A DNA stretch of 64,000 nucleotides, taken from positions 248,001 to 312,000 of the forward strand of contig NZ_VJWA01000002.1 in assembly GCF_007097155.1 (NCBI RefSeq), read 5' to 3'. The notes below the pieces were generated by a model. It was not told where the DNA came from. It saw only the letters and a list, made by a program, of their open reading frames with translations, and ran no database searches. The translations under genes and the position numbers were made by a program. Every line of letters begins with the position of its first letter. Within the stretch, counting starts at the first letter, position 1. The DNA is from Glacieibacterium frigidum. Its GTDB lineage: Bacteria; Pseudomonadota; Alphaproteobacteria; Sphingomonadales; Sphingomonadaceae. Positions 47,164 to 55,519 of the stretch are shown in pieces.

Positions 47164-47255
47164 CGTCATGCTGGCGAACGCCAGCACCCATCGCGGCGCG
47201 ATTACAGAGAGTCGAGTTCGCCGGGCAGTGGGTGCTGGCGTTCGCCAGCATGACG
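47164..47255. repeat. 92-bp palindromic repeat unit R1 (at the GIY-YIG gene end)
   Basis: Two 27-base arms (47164-47190 and 47229-47255) are perfect inverted complements, with a 38-base spacer. The right arm, TGGGTGCTGGCGTTCGCCAG and seven more bases, is identical to the right arm of R2 at 47679-47705. Both spacers are 38 bases and share TCGAGTTCGC at the same place (spacer positions 22-31), so R1 and R2 are direct copies in the same orientation. The last 17 codons and the stop of the GIY-YIG gene lie within R1. Confidence 0.93.
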
Positions 47256-47585
47256 AGGGTGGGGTGGCAGCGGGTCATGCCCAAACAGCAGCGCGAGATC
47301 GTCCCAGTGGGGATTCGCTTCCTCGATCAGCGCAACCTTCCACGCGCGCTTCCAGAATTTCATCGCCTTCTCGCGCGCGATGGCGGCAACGATTGTCTCA
47401 TGGTGCTCATACCAGGCTAGGCGGTGAACCCCGTACTGCTTGGTGAAGCCGGGTTTCAGGCCGTGCCGATGCTGCGACAGGCGCAGCGGCAGATCCGACG
47501 TCACGCCAAGGTACAGTGTGCCGCGCGGCTGGCTGCACATCAGATAGACGTGTCCGCCCTGATCGAGGCGGCTGAGCGAGCGCAT
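47202..47585 (-). CDS. GIY-YIG family nuclease flanked by repeat units
   Basis: This 127-residue protein has the GIY-YIG nuclease core: HVYLM (residues 12-16, the GIY strand), TLYLGVTSDLPLR (23-35, with Arg35), AREKAMKFW with catalytic Glu72, and LIEEANP with Asn91. It is the small single-domain UPF0213-like class, with no DNA-binding extension. Residues 111-127 (RHAGERQHPLPGELDSL) and the stop are encoded by repeat R1, and repeat R2 lies 28 bases before its ATG. A GGGGG site precedes the start. Function is unknown; the context suggests a mobile or repeat-associated role. Confidence 0.87.
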   Translation of the reverse strand: MRSLSRLDQGGHVYLMCSQPRGTLYLGVTSDLPLRLSQHRHGLKPGFTKQYGVHRLAWYEHHETIVAAIAREKAMKFWKRAWKVALIEEANPHWDDLALLFGHDPLPPHPRHAGERQHPLPGELDSL

Positions 47586-47613
47586 TTGGTAACCCCCGCC
47601 CCAAATCTAATCA

Positions 47614-47705
47614 CGTCATGCTGGCGAAGGCCAGCACCCGCGGTGATGCCAACACGGACGTTCGAGTTCGCTCCAAAGTGGGTGCTGGCGTTCGCCAGCA
47701 TGACG
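47614..47705. repeat. 92-bp palindromic repeat unit R2 (before the GIY-YIG gene)
   Basis: Arms at 47614-47640 and 47679-47705 with a 38-base spacer. The right arm is identical to that of R1 over 27 bases; the left arm differs from the R1 left arm at two bases. The unit lies between the stop of the M20 peptidase gene (47729) and the start of the GIY-YIG gene. No duplication of flanking target bases is apparent beside R1 or R2. Confidence 0.92.
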
Positions 47706-47728
47706 AAGAATTGGGGAGAGAACTCTAC

Positions 47729-48976
47729 CTATTTCCCGACCACGCTCATCGCCGCCGCAGTCATCGCTTCCACCGCCGTCCTGATCGTCGGTGCGGGGTC
47801 GGGGGCGAATTTGGCGCTGTGGAGGCCCGGGAGCTTGCGGATGTCGCCGCCGGCGGCATCCCACACCGACTTCGGCTGCGCGCCGACCCAGAAGATCGTG
47901 CTTTCGATTGGCTGGTCGCGCGAAAAGGCGCCGAAGTCCTCCGCCGCCATCGACGCCGCGATGCGCACGACGCGGTCCTTGCCCAGCGCGGTCTCGAGCG
48001 CGGTGGTGACGGTGGCGGTCAGCTTTGGGGTGTTGAAGGTGGAGGCGCTGGGCTGGCTGGTGGTGACGATCGGCAGCAGCGCCTCGGGCACGCCTGCGGC
48101 CTCGGCCTCGGCCTTGGCGACGCGGCGGATGCCGTCGAGCAGCCGCGCGCGGACTTTCGGGTCGTAGCTGCGCACGGTGATCAGCAGCTTCGCCTCGTCG
48201 CCGATGATATTGTGCTTCGAGCCTGCGTGGAACGACCCCACCGTGATCACCGCGGGCTGGCGCGGGTCGTTTTCGCGGCTGATCAAAGTCTGCAGCGTGC
48301 CGACGATGCGTGCCGCGATGACGATCGGGTCGATGCCGTTCTGCGGCTCCGAGCCATGGCTGCCGATGCCGCGCACCGTCAGATCGATCGAATCGACGTT
48401 GGCCAGCGCATAGCCGTCGGTGATGCCGACCTGGCCGGCGGGCAGGCTCGCCGAATCGTGAAAGGCGAGCGCATGGGTCGGCCGCGCGAACTTCGCGTAC
48501 AGCCCGTCGTCGAGCATCGCTTTCGCACCCCCGACGATCTCCTCGGCGGGCTGCGCGATCATCATCAGCGTGCCCGACCATTTCGCCTTGTTCGCCGCCA
48601 TCCAGCGCGCCGTGCCGACCCAGCCCGCCATGTGGATGTCGTGGCCGCACGCGTGCATCGTGTTCGGGATCTTGCTGGCATAGGGCAGGCCTGTCGCCTC
48701 GGGCACCGGTAGCGCGTCCATGTCGGTCCGGATTAAAAGCACCGGGCCGGGGCCGTTAACCAACATCGCGACGACGCCGGTTTTGCCGACCTTCTCGGTC
48801 ACGCTGAATCCGGCGGCGCGTGCTTCGGCAGCCAGGATCGCGGCCGAGCGGGTTTCGGCGAAGGCGAGTTCGGGATTAGTGTGGAGGTCGGTGTAAAGCG
48901 TGACGAGATCGCCCCCCGGCGCGGCCGATGTGGGCACTGCGGTAATCAATAGTAATGAAAGTGTAATTCCGCGCAT
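47729..48976 (-). CDS. Exported M20-family amidohydrolase/peptidase
   Basis: This 415-residue protein has a signal peptide (MRGITLSLLLITAVPTSA) and the M20D metal-binding patterns LIRTDMDALPVPE, MHACGHDIHMAGWVGTA, QPAEEIVGGAKAM (the catalytic Glu pair) and HDSASLPAGQVG. It should cleave N-acyl amino acids or peptides in the periplasm. ATG at 48976 is preferred; GTG at 48985 is possible. It is divergent from the TolC gene. Confidence 0.92.
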   Translation of the reverse strand: MRGITLSLLLITAVPTSAAPGGDLVTLYTDLHTNPELAFAETRSAAILAAEARAAGFSVTEKVGKTGVVAMLVNGPGPVLLIRTDMDALPVPEATGLPYASKIPNTMHACGHDIHMAGWVGTARWMAANKAKWSGTLMMIAQPAEEIVGGAKAMLDDGLYAKFARPTHALAFHDSASLPAGQVGITDGYALANVDSIDLTVRGIGSHGSEPQNGIDPIVIAARIVGTLQTLISRENDPRQPAVITVGSFHAGSKHNIIGDEAKLLITVRSYDPKVRARLLDGIRRVAKAEAEAAGVPEALLPIVTTSQPSASTFNTPKLTATVTTALETALGKDRVVRIAASMAAEDFGAFSRDQPIESTIFWVGAQPKSVWDAAGGDIRKLPGLHSAKFAPDPAPTIRTAVEAMTAAAMSVVGK

Positions 48977-49073
48977 GCTAGACACCCTGCCTTACCGATC
49001 GATGCCCGACGGTAGCAGTGCGCGTGCGCCTGCCGCCAGCGCCATTGTCACGGCGGCGTATGGGATTCCGGCC

Positions 49074-50444
49074 TTGCGAATACTGATCCCGACCCTTGCG
49101 CTGCTGGCCAGCGCGGCGAGCGCGCAGGTCACCCTGCCCGCCCCCGGCGGCGACCCGCAGCGCATCGATTTCGCGCGCGACGCGGTGCTGGGCTTCGGTC
49201 GCGGCGCGACCCCGACGCAGGCGTTCCTCGAGCGGCTGGGCAAGGCGGTCGAGACGCACCCGGCGGTATCGGCCGCGGTCGCCGACCAACAAGCCACCCA
49301 GGCGGTGCGCACCCAGGTTCGCGCCGGGCTGTTCCCGCGCCTCGACGCGCAGCTGGTCGGCGCCCGCGCGCTGGCCCGCGATTTCGGCGACCGCGACGCG
49401 GTTGTCGAGAGCCTGCAGCCGCGGGGGCGTACCGACGCAAACATCGTCGGCGACCAGCTGCTGTGGGACTTCGGCGCGACCGGCCAGCGCATCGCCGCCG
49501 CCACCGACCGCACCCGCGCCGCGCAGGCCGAGGTCGAGCGCGTCGCCGGCGAGACCGCGCTGCGCGCCGTCGCGGCATGGTACGACGTGCTCGGCTACCA
49601 GACCCTGTTCGAGATCAGCGAGGCGAGCGTCGCACGGCAGCGCGAGATCCTGGCCGACGTCAAGACGCGCGTCGCGCAGGGGCTCGGCGCCGGCGGCGAC
49701 ACGGCGCGGACCGAGGCGGTGCTCGCCGACGCCGAGGCGCAGAACGCGCGCTTCGAGCGCCTGCTCGCCCAGGCCCGCGCGCGCTACCGAGAGGCGTTCG
49801 GCGACGATCCGCCGCCGCGCCTGACGCGCAGCCTGCCGCCGACGAGCGCCGCGCAGAGCCTCGACACCGCGCAGGCACTGGCGCGCCAGTCGCCCGCCGT
49901 GCAGGTCGCGCTGCGCCGGGCCGAGGCGGCGCGCCGCGACTATCGCGCGGTCAAGGCGGACGGCCTGCCGCGCCTGTCGGCGGGGGTCAACGGCACCCGC
50001 TACGACGTGTTCACCGGATCGGACTACGAGGTGCGCGGCTCGCTGGTGCTGCGCCAGAGCCTGTTCGCCGGCGGGCGGCAGCGCGGGGCAGTCGCCGAGG
50101 CCGCGGCCCGTTCGCGCGGCGAAGCGTTCATCGCCGACCGCGTGACCGGCGAGACCGAGCGCGACGCCGGCGCGGCGTTCACCGACGTCCAGGCACTGGT
50201 CCGCACCGCGGGCACGCTGGAGACCGCGTACATCGCCAACCGCCGCGCCCGCGACACCTATGTCGAGCAGTTCCGCGTGTCGCGCGGCACGCTGATCGAG
50301 CTGTTGCGTGCCGAACAGGCCTATGTCGCCGCGGCGTCCGCCTATCTGCAGGGCATCGTCGAACTCGACGTTGCGCGCTATGCGCTGCTGGTGCGGACAG
50401 GGGAAATCCTGCCGGTCGTCGGCGTCAAGATCACCGCGCTTTGA
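49074..50444 (+). CDS. TolC-family outer-membrane channel of a type I secretion system
   Basis: This 456-residue protein starts at TTG 49074, giving a clean signal peptide (MRILIPTLALLASAASAQ); an ATG at 48975 would give a long extra N-terminus and overlap the start of the divergent M20 gene. It has two structural repeats typical of TolC/LapE, with helices such as HPAVSAAVADQQATQAVRTQ and the partner AQALARQSPAVQVALRRAE, and ends in LYRAEQ-like FRVSRGTLIELLRAEQAYVA. It forms the outer-membrane exit for the ABC/HlyD pair encoded downstream. Confidence 0.9.
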   Translation: MRILIPTLALLASAASAQVTLPAPGGDPQRIDFARDAVLGFGRGATPTQAFLERLGKAVETHPAVSAAVADQQATQAVRTQVRAGLFPRLDAQLVGARALARDFGDRDAVVESLQPRGRTDANIVGDQLLWDFGATGQRIAAATDRTRAAQAEVERVAGETALRAVAAWYDVLGYQTLFEISEASVARQREILADVKTRVAQGLGAGGDTARTEAVLADAEAQNARFERLLAQARARYREAFGDDPPPRLTRSLPPTSAAQSLDTAQALARQSPAVQVALRRAEAARRDYRAVKADGLPRLSAGVNGTRYDVFTGSDYEVRGSLVLRQSLFAGGRQRGAVAEAAARSRGEAFIADRVTGETERDAGAAFTDVQALVRTAGTLETAYIANRRARDTYVEQFRVSRGTLIELLRAEQAYVAAASAYLQGIVELDVARYALLVRTGEILPVVGVKITAL

Positions 50445-50455
50445 GGGGGCACTGC

Positions 50456-52174
50456 ATGACCGAACAGCCCATCGTCCTTCACAAGCCCCGCGTCGCGGCG
50501 TGGCTGATGGACCCGATCCGCGAGAACAAGTCGCTGTACCTGCAGGTCGCGCTGGCGGCGGCGCTGGTCAACCTGTTCGGGTTGGCGACCAGCCTGTTCT
50601 CGCTGACCGTCTACAACCGCATCGTGCCGAACAACGCGACCGACTCGCTGATCGCACTGTCGATCGGCGTCGGCATCGTCATGGTGTTCGACCTGATCCT
50701 GCGCCTGATCCGCGGCTATTTCATCGACGTCGCGGGCGCGCGGATCGACCGCACCGTCGGGGCGTCGATCTTCTCGCGCATGCTGACGATGCGCATGGGC
50801 GACCGCAAGGGATCGAGCGGCGCGTTCGCCGGGCTGCTGCGCGAGTTCGAGGCGCTGCGCGACTTCTTCGCGTCCGCGACGCTCGCGGCCGTGGTCGACG
50901 TGCCGTTCATCCTGCTGTTCCTCGTGGTTATCTGGATGATCGGCGGGCCGCTGGTCTGGGTGCCGCTGCTGATGGTGCCGCTGGTCATCCTGACCGGCTG
51001 GCTGTCGCAGCCGGCGCTCGCCAGGCTGGCGAGCCAGGGCCTGATCGAGGGCATGGGCAAGCAGGGTGTGCTCGTCGAGGCGATCTCGGGCCTCGAGACG
51101 GTCAAGTCGTCGAGCGCCGGGCCGCTGCTCGCACGCCGCTGGGCGCATGCCGTCGACGCGCACGCCGGATCGTCGCTGAAGCAGCGCCTGGTCGCGGCGA
51201 TCAGCATCAACGTCGCCCAGTCGGCGCAGGGCATCTGCTACGTCGGCGTCGTCATCGTCGGCGTCTTCATGATCGCCAACCGCGAGCTGACGATGGGTGC
51301 GCTGATCGCCTGCTCGATCCTCGCCGGTCGCTGCGTCGCGCCGCTCAGCCAGATCGCCAGCCTGTTGACCCGCCTCAGCCACACGCGATCGGCCTACGCC
51401 CATCTCGACCGGCTGATGCAGGGCGGCGGCGAGGCGCGAGCCGAAGGCGACTATCTGCGCCGCGCCACGCTCGACGGCGGTATCGAGTTCAAGAACGTCA
51501 CCTTCAAATACCCGGGCGTCACGGCGCGCGCGCTCGACGACGTCTCGTTCAAGATCAAGCCCGGCGAGCGCGTCGCGATCATCGGCCGCGTCGGCAGCGG
51601 CAAGTCGACGATCGCGCGCCTGATCCTCGGCCTCTACGAACCCAGCGACGGCGCCGTGTTCGTCGACGACGCCGACGTCCGCCAGCTCCACCCCGACGAC
51701 CTGCGCCACAATATCGGCGCGGTGCTGCAGGACGTGTTCCTGCTGACGGGCTCGGTGCGCGAGAACATCAGCCTGGGCGAGCCGTCGGTCGACGACGCCG
51801 CGGTGCTGCGCGCGGCGAAGCTGAGCGGCACGCACGACTTCATCGGCCAGGTGCCCAACGGCTACGACCTCCGCCTCGCCGACCGCGGCGAAGGTCTGTC
51901 GGGCGGGCAGCGGCAGAGCATCGCGATTGCGCGAGCGCTGGCCCACGAACGCCCGATCCTGCTGTTCGACGAGCCAACCAGCGCGATGGACATCCAGTCC
52001 GAAAATGCGTTGATCGCCCGCCTCGAGCCCGAGCTGCGCGGCAAGACCGTCGTGCTGGTCACGCACCGCCAGTCGATGCTGCGGCTCGTCGACCGCATCA
52101 TCATCCTCGACAAGGGCAAGATCGTCGCCGCGGGTCCGCGCGACGACGTGCTCAAGTCGGTCGCCGTGAACTAG
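50456..52174 (+). CDS. Type I secretion ABC transporter (permease/ATPase)
   Basis: This 572-residue protein has an N-terminal membrane domain with about six helices (YLQVALAAALVNLFGLATSL to CYVGVVIVGVFMIAN). The nucleotide-binding domain has Walker A GRVGSGKST at 377-385, LSGGQRQ at 481-487 and the Walker B ILLFDEPTSAMD. It resembles the LssB/LapB and PrtD group. The N-terminal C39-like domain of the longer LapB/HlyB forms is absent; the sequence starts only 25-30 residues before the first helix. It energises export through TolC. It lies 11 bases after the TolC gene. Confidence 0.93.
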   Translation: MTEQPIVLHKPRVAAWLMDPIRENKSLYLQVALAAALVNLFGLATSLFSLTVYNRIVPNNATDSLIALSIGVGIVMVFDLILRLIRGYFIDVAGARIDRTVGASIFSRMLTMRMGDRKGSSGAFAGLLREFEALRDFFASATLAAVVDVPFILLFLVVIWMIGGPLVWVPLLMVPLVILTGWLSQPALARLASQGLIEGMGKQGVLVEAISGLETVKSSSAGPLLARRWAHAVDAHAGSSLKQRLVAAISINVAQSAQGICYVGVVIVGVFMIANRELTMGALIACSILAGRCVAPLSQIASLLTRLSHTRSAYAHLDRLMQGGGEARAEGDYLRRATLDGGIEFKNVTFKYPGVTARALDDVSFKIKPGERVAIIGRVGSGKSTIARLILGLYEPSDGAVFVDDADVRQLHPDDLRHNIGAVLQDVFLLTGSVRENISLGEPSVDDAAVLRAAKLSGTHDFIGQVPNGYDLRLADRGEGLSGGQRQSIAIARALAHERPILLFDEPTSAMDIQSENALIARLEPELRGKTVVLVTHRQSMLRLVDRIIILDKGKIVAAGPRDDVLKSVAVN

Positions 52175-52184
52175 GGGCAGAGCC

Positions 52185-53492
52185 ATGACCTTCGCCGCCA
52201 CGCTCGACACTGTCCCCGACGAGATCGACGCCTCGCGCGTTTCCAAGATCCTGCTGTGGACGATCGCCGCGATGACCGCAGCACTGCTGATCTGGGCGGC
52301 ACTCGCCAAGGTCGACGAGGTCGCGACCGCGCAGGGGCGGGTCATCCCCAGCCGCCAGCTGCAGATCGTCTCCAACCTCGAAGGCGGGGTGGTCAAGGCG
52401 ATCCTCGTCCGCGCCGGAGCGACGGTGAAGGCTGGCCAGCCTCTCGTCCAGTTGGACAGCACGCAGTTCACCGCCGAGTTCGGCAAGACCAGCGAGACCT
52501 ACAAGGCGCTCGTCGCCCGCGCCGCGCGGTTGCAGGCCGAGGTGTCGGGCCGCGCGCCCGTCTTCCCGGCCGCACTCACCGCGAGCGCACCGCAGCTCGT
52601 CGCCACCGAGCGCTCGCTCTATTCGGCGCGTCTCGCCGAAATCGCGTCCGCCACAAGCGTCGAGCAGGCCAAGCTCGACCAGGCATCGCGCGCGCTGGGC
52701 CAGGCCGAGGTCGAGGCAGCGACCCGCGCGCAGGGCGCCACCCAGGCCGACCGCGAGGTCGCGATGATCCAGCCGCTCGTCGAGAAGGGCATCGAGCCGC
52801 AGATCGAGCTGATGCGCGCGCAGACCGCGCAGTCGCAGGCCCGCGGCGCCGCGCAGGGCACCGCGCTCGCCATCCGCCGCGCGCGTTCGGCGGTAGCCGA
52901 GGCCCAGTCGGGCCTACGCGCGGTCCGCGAACGCTACCGCGCGCAGGCGGTCGAGCAGCTGACCGCGACCCGCGCCGAGCTCGCGGGCCAGGGCGTGACG
53001 CTGCCCGCGCTGCAAGACCGGCTGACCCGCACCGAGGTCCGCGCGCCGATCGCCGGCACGATCAACCGCGTACTGGTCGCGACCGTCGGCGGCACGGTGC
53101 GCCCCGGCGAGCCGATCGTCGAGATCGTGCCGCTGGACGACGCGCTGGTCGTCGAGGCCGACGTCAAGCCCGCCGACATCGCCTTCATCCACCCCGGCCA
53201 GCGCGCGTCGGTAAAGCTGACCGCCTATGATTATTCGGTCTACGGCCAGCTTGAGGGCGTCGTCGAGCGCATCTCCCCCGACGCGATCGTCAACGAGCGC
53301 ACGGGCGAATCGCACTTCACCATCCGCATCCGCACCAAAGATGCAGCGCTGAAGGACCAGGACGGGCGCAAGCTGCCGATCGGCGCGGGCATGATCGCGC
53401 AGGTCGACGTGCTCGGCCACAAGCGCTCGGTCCTCAGCTACCTTATGACCCCGGTGTCGAAGCTGAAGGACAACGCCTTCAGGGAGAAGTGA
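52185..53492 (+). CDS. HlyD-family periplasmic adaptor of type I secretion
   Basis: This 435-residue protein has one N-terminal membrane helix (ILLWTIAAMTAALLIWAALA). A lipoyl/barrel-sandwich half (IVSNLEGGVVKAILVRAGAT), a long coiled-coil hairpin and the second half-lipoyl with RTEVRAPIAGTINRVLVATV and the beta-barrel AGMIAQVDVLGHKRSVLSYL follow. It spans the periplasm and joins the ABC exporter to TolC. It starts 10 bases after the ABC gene. No RTX or adhesin substrate gene follows. Confidence 0.94.
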   Translation: MTFAATLDTVPDEIDASRVSKILLWTIAAMTAALLIWAALAKVDEVATAQGRVIPSRQLQIVSNLEGGVVKAILVRAGATVKAGQPLVQLDSTQFTAEFGKTSETYKALVARAARLQAEVSGRAPVFPAALTASAPQLVATERSLYSARLAEIASATSVEQAKLDQASRALGQAEVEAATRAQGATQADREVAMIQPLVEKGIEPQIELMRAQTAQSQARGAAQGTALAIRRARSAVAEAQSGLRAVRERYRAQAVEQLTATRAELAGQGVTLPALQDRLTRTEVRAPIAGTINRVLVATVGGTVRPGEPIVEIVPLDDALVVEADVKPADIAFIHPGQRASVKLTAYDYSVYGQLEGVVERISPDAIVNERTGESHFTIRIRTKDAALKDQDGRKLPIGAGMIAQVDVLGHKRSVLSYLMTPVSKLKDNAFREK

Positions 53493-53510
53493 GGGGCTGC
53501 GTGGTTTAAT

Positions 53511-53582
53511 CGTCATCCCGGCGAAAGCTGGGACCCATCACCGGAGTTTGAGAGATGGGTCCCGGCGTCCGCCGGGATGACG
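53511..53582. repeat. Palindromic repeat unit after the HlyD gene
   Basis: Arms at 53511-53538 and 53555-53582 are inverted complements with three mismatches and a 16-base spacer. The left arm begins CGTCATCCCGGCGAAAGC. It shares arm length and core with the repeats at 39494, 47164 and 47614, closest to that at 39494. It sits between the HlyD stop and the convergent exonuclease gene stop, 8 bases from the latter. Confidence 0.9.
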
Positions 53583-53589
53583 ACCTGCT

Positions 53590-54585
53590 CTAGTCATCCT
53601 CGTCGTCCAGACCCACCAGATCAAGCGCCCGCGCGCGCATCTGGCGCGACTGGCACCAGTGCACCAGCGCCTCCTCGCGGCCGTGCGTCACCCAGACTTC
53701 GGACGGCGCGAGTTCGACGCAGGTGTCGGTCAGCTCGCCCCAGTCGGCGTGGTCGGAGATGATCAGCGGCAGTTCGACCTGGCGCTGCACCGCGCGCTGG
53801 CGGACGCGCATCCAGCCCGACGCCATCGCGGTGATCGGCTCGGGCAGGCGGCGGCTCCAGCGGTCGTTGAGGGCCGATGGCGGGCTCATCACCACCATGC
53901 CCTTCAGCTCGGCGGGCTTCATCCCCGCCGCGGGCCGCAGATCGCCGAGGTCGACGCCGAGCTGCACGTACAGGTCGCACAGCCGCTGCAGCGCACCGTG
54001 GATGTAGATCGGCGCATCGTGCCCCAGCGCGCGCAACTCGGCGATGACCCGCTGCGCCTTGCCGAGCGCGTAGGCCCCGATCAGCACGCAGCGTTCGGGG
54101 TTGGCGGCGAGCGCGGTCAGAACCTTCGCCGCCTCGCCCGTCGTCGGCGGGTGGCGGAACACCGGCAGGCCGAAGGTCGCCTCGGTCACGAATATGTCGC
54201 ACGGCACGGGCTCGAACCCCGCACAGGTCGGGTCGGGGCGGCGCTTGTAGTCGCCCGACACGACGATGCGCTCGCCCTTGTGCTCGAGCACGATCTGCGC
54301 CGATCCGAGCACATGGCCCGCGGGCACGAAGCGCGCGGTGACGTCGCCGATGCGGTGGGTCTCGCCGTACGCGGCGGGCTGCGCGGTCTGCTGGCCGTAG
54401 CGCACGTCCATGATCGCCAGCGTCGCGGGCGTCGCCATCACCTTGCCGTGGCCGCCCCGCGCATGGTCGGCGTGGCCGTGGGTGATCAGCGCCGCGGGCT
54501 TCGGCGTCGACGGATCGATCCAGAAGTCGCCGGGCGCGACATAGATGCCCTCGGGGTGGGGCTGGAGCCAGGATCCTGCGGGCAT
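53590..54585 (-). CDS. Ligase-associated DNA exonuclease (metallo-beta-lactamase fold)
   Basis: This 331-residue protein has the metallo-beta-lactamase metal motif THGHADHARGG (His36, His38, Asp40, His41), the FVPAGHVLGSAQIVLE strand, VVSGDYKRRPDPTCAGFEPV, and a beta-CASP-like segment ending in PLIISDHADWGELTDTC. It fits the TIGR04122-type ligase-associated exonuclease, which in other bacteria forms a repair cluster with an ATP-dependent ligase, a DEXH helicase and a phosphoesterase. Here only the helicase (59665-62097) lies nearby, separated by about 5 kb. Confidence 0.88.
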   Translation of the reverse strand: MPAGSWLQPHPEGIYVAPGDFWIDPSTPKPAALITHGHADHARGGHGKVMATPATLAIMDVRYGQQTAQPAAYGETHRIGDVTARFVPAGHVLGSAQIVLEHKGERIVVSGDYKRRPDPTCAGFEPVPCDIFVTEATFGLPVFRHPPTTGEAAKVLTALAANPERCVLIGAYALGKAQRVIAELRALGHDAPIYIHGALQRLCDLYVQLGVDLGDLRPAAGMKPAELKGMVVMSPPSALNDRWSRRLPEPITAMASGWMRVRQRAVQRQVELPLIISDHADWGELTDTCVELAPSEVWVTHGREEALVHWCQSRQMRARALDLVGLDDEDD

Positions 54586-54622
54586 TGCAACAATATAGGG
54601 TCGTCGCGCGGGAAGGCGAGGC

Positions 54623-55345
54623 TCAGGCCGCCTGGCGTAGCCGCCGGTGCAGATAGTTCGCGTCGAAGCCGGCGATCTGGATCAGCTTGCCCGGGTCGGC
54701 GATGATCAGGCTACCGCGCGCCAGCGTCATCGCGCCGGCGACGCGCAGCTCCTTGAGCACGCGGTTGAGGTGCACCGGCGTCATGCCGAGCGAGTCGGCG
54801 AGCAGCAGCTGCGACAGCGGCAGCGCGAAGGTTTCGCCGTCGGCCAGTCCGATGTTGCGCGCGCGCAGGTACAGCTCGCACATCAGATGCGCGACGCGCT
54901 CGATACTGGCCCGCCTGCCCATGCTGGTGATCCAGGCGCGCATGATGCCCTCGTCGACCAGCTGCGCCGTGTACATCGCCTTGGCGATACCGCGATGCTC
55001 GTCGAGCAGCGTATCCATCTCGGGGCGCCCGACCATTGCGACGAGCGAAGGGGTGATCGTCTGGATGCTGTGGTCCATCTCGGCGAGCAGACCGATGTGG
55101 AGGTCGCAGCAATCACCCGGCATCAGATAGGCGAGCACCTGGCGCGTGCCGCTCGGCAGCACCTTGTAGCGATAGGCCCAGCCTTCGAGCATGACGAACA
55201 CCGGGCCAGGCCGGTCGCCCTCGCGGATCAGGTCGTGCTTGGCGGGCATCTTGCGGGGACGCGATGTCGCCTTGGCGAGCGCGGCGACAGCCTGGGCGCT
55301 CAGGGGGCCGAATGCCTCCAGCTTATCGATGAACCGGTTGGCCAT
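54623..55345 (-). CDS. Crp/Fnr-family transcriptional regulator
   Basis: This 240-residue protein has a cyclic-nucleotide-binding-like beta-roll (LIREGDRPGPVFVMLEGWAYRYKV, YLMPGDCCDLHIGLL), a long dimerisation helix and a C-terminal winged helix (QLLLADSLGMTPVHLNRVLKEL). There are no N-terminal cysteines for an FNR-type iron-sulfur cluster, so it is probably not a direct oxygen sensor. The ATG at 55345 follows GGGAGGG. The gene is divergent from a small hypothetical gene, and the space between holds tandem repeats (55379-55414). Confidence 0.9.
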   Translation of the reverse strand: MANRFIDKLEAFGPLSAQAVAALAKATSRPRKMPAKHDLIREGDRPGPVFVMLEGWAYRYKVLPSGTRQVLAYLMPGDCCDLHIGLLAEMDHSIQTITPSLVAMVGRPEMDTLLDEHRGIAKAMYTAQLVDEGIMRAWITSMGRRASIERVAHLMCELYLRARNIGLADGETFALPLSQLLLADSLGMTPVHLNRVLKELRVAGAMTLARGSLIIADPGKLIQIAGFDANYLHRRLRQAA

Positions 55346-55378
55346 GATCGACCCTCCCACATTGAAGTCCAAGATAAC

Positions 55379-55414
55379 ATTGTTCAAAGTTATTGTTCAA
55401 AGTTGACATATGTC
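55379..55414. promoter_or_regulatory. Candidate operator: tandem 13-bp repeats and palindrome
   Basis: ATTGTTCAAAGTT occurs twice in direct succession (55379-55391 and 55392-55404) and is followed at once by the perfect palindrome GACATATGTC (55405-55414); TTGACA at 55403-55408 could be a -35 element. The site is midway between the divergent Crp-like regulator and the gene at 55520, a usual place for autoregulation. No match to the Crp or FNR consensus is claimed. Confidence 0.55.
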
Positions 55415-55519
55415 GTTGTGACAGGCGAAATTTCTCTTAGAACGCAGCACGTCGGTGGCCTGAGAGTCAGGCGCCGGCGACAGAGAGACGCGATGCGCTC
55501 TTGCCCGACCGGAGCCGAT

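Noticed and set aside
47164..47705. Possible CRISPR array
   Set aside because: Only two repeat units, each an internal palindrome with a gene between them, not short repeats with unique spacers.
47164..47705. Classical insertion sequence with target duplication
   Set aside because: The outer flanks show no matching short direct duplication, and the gene is a GIY-YIG nuclease, not a transposase.
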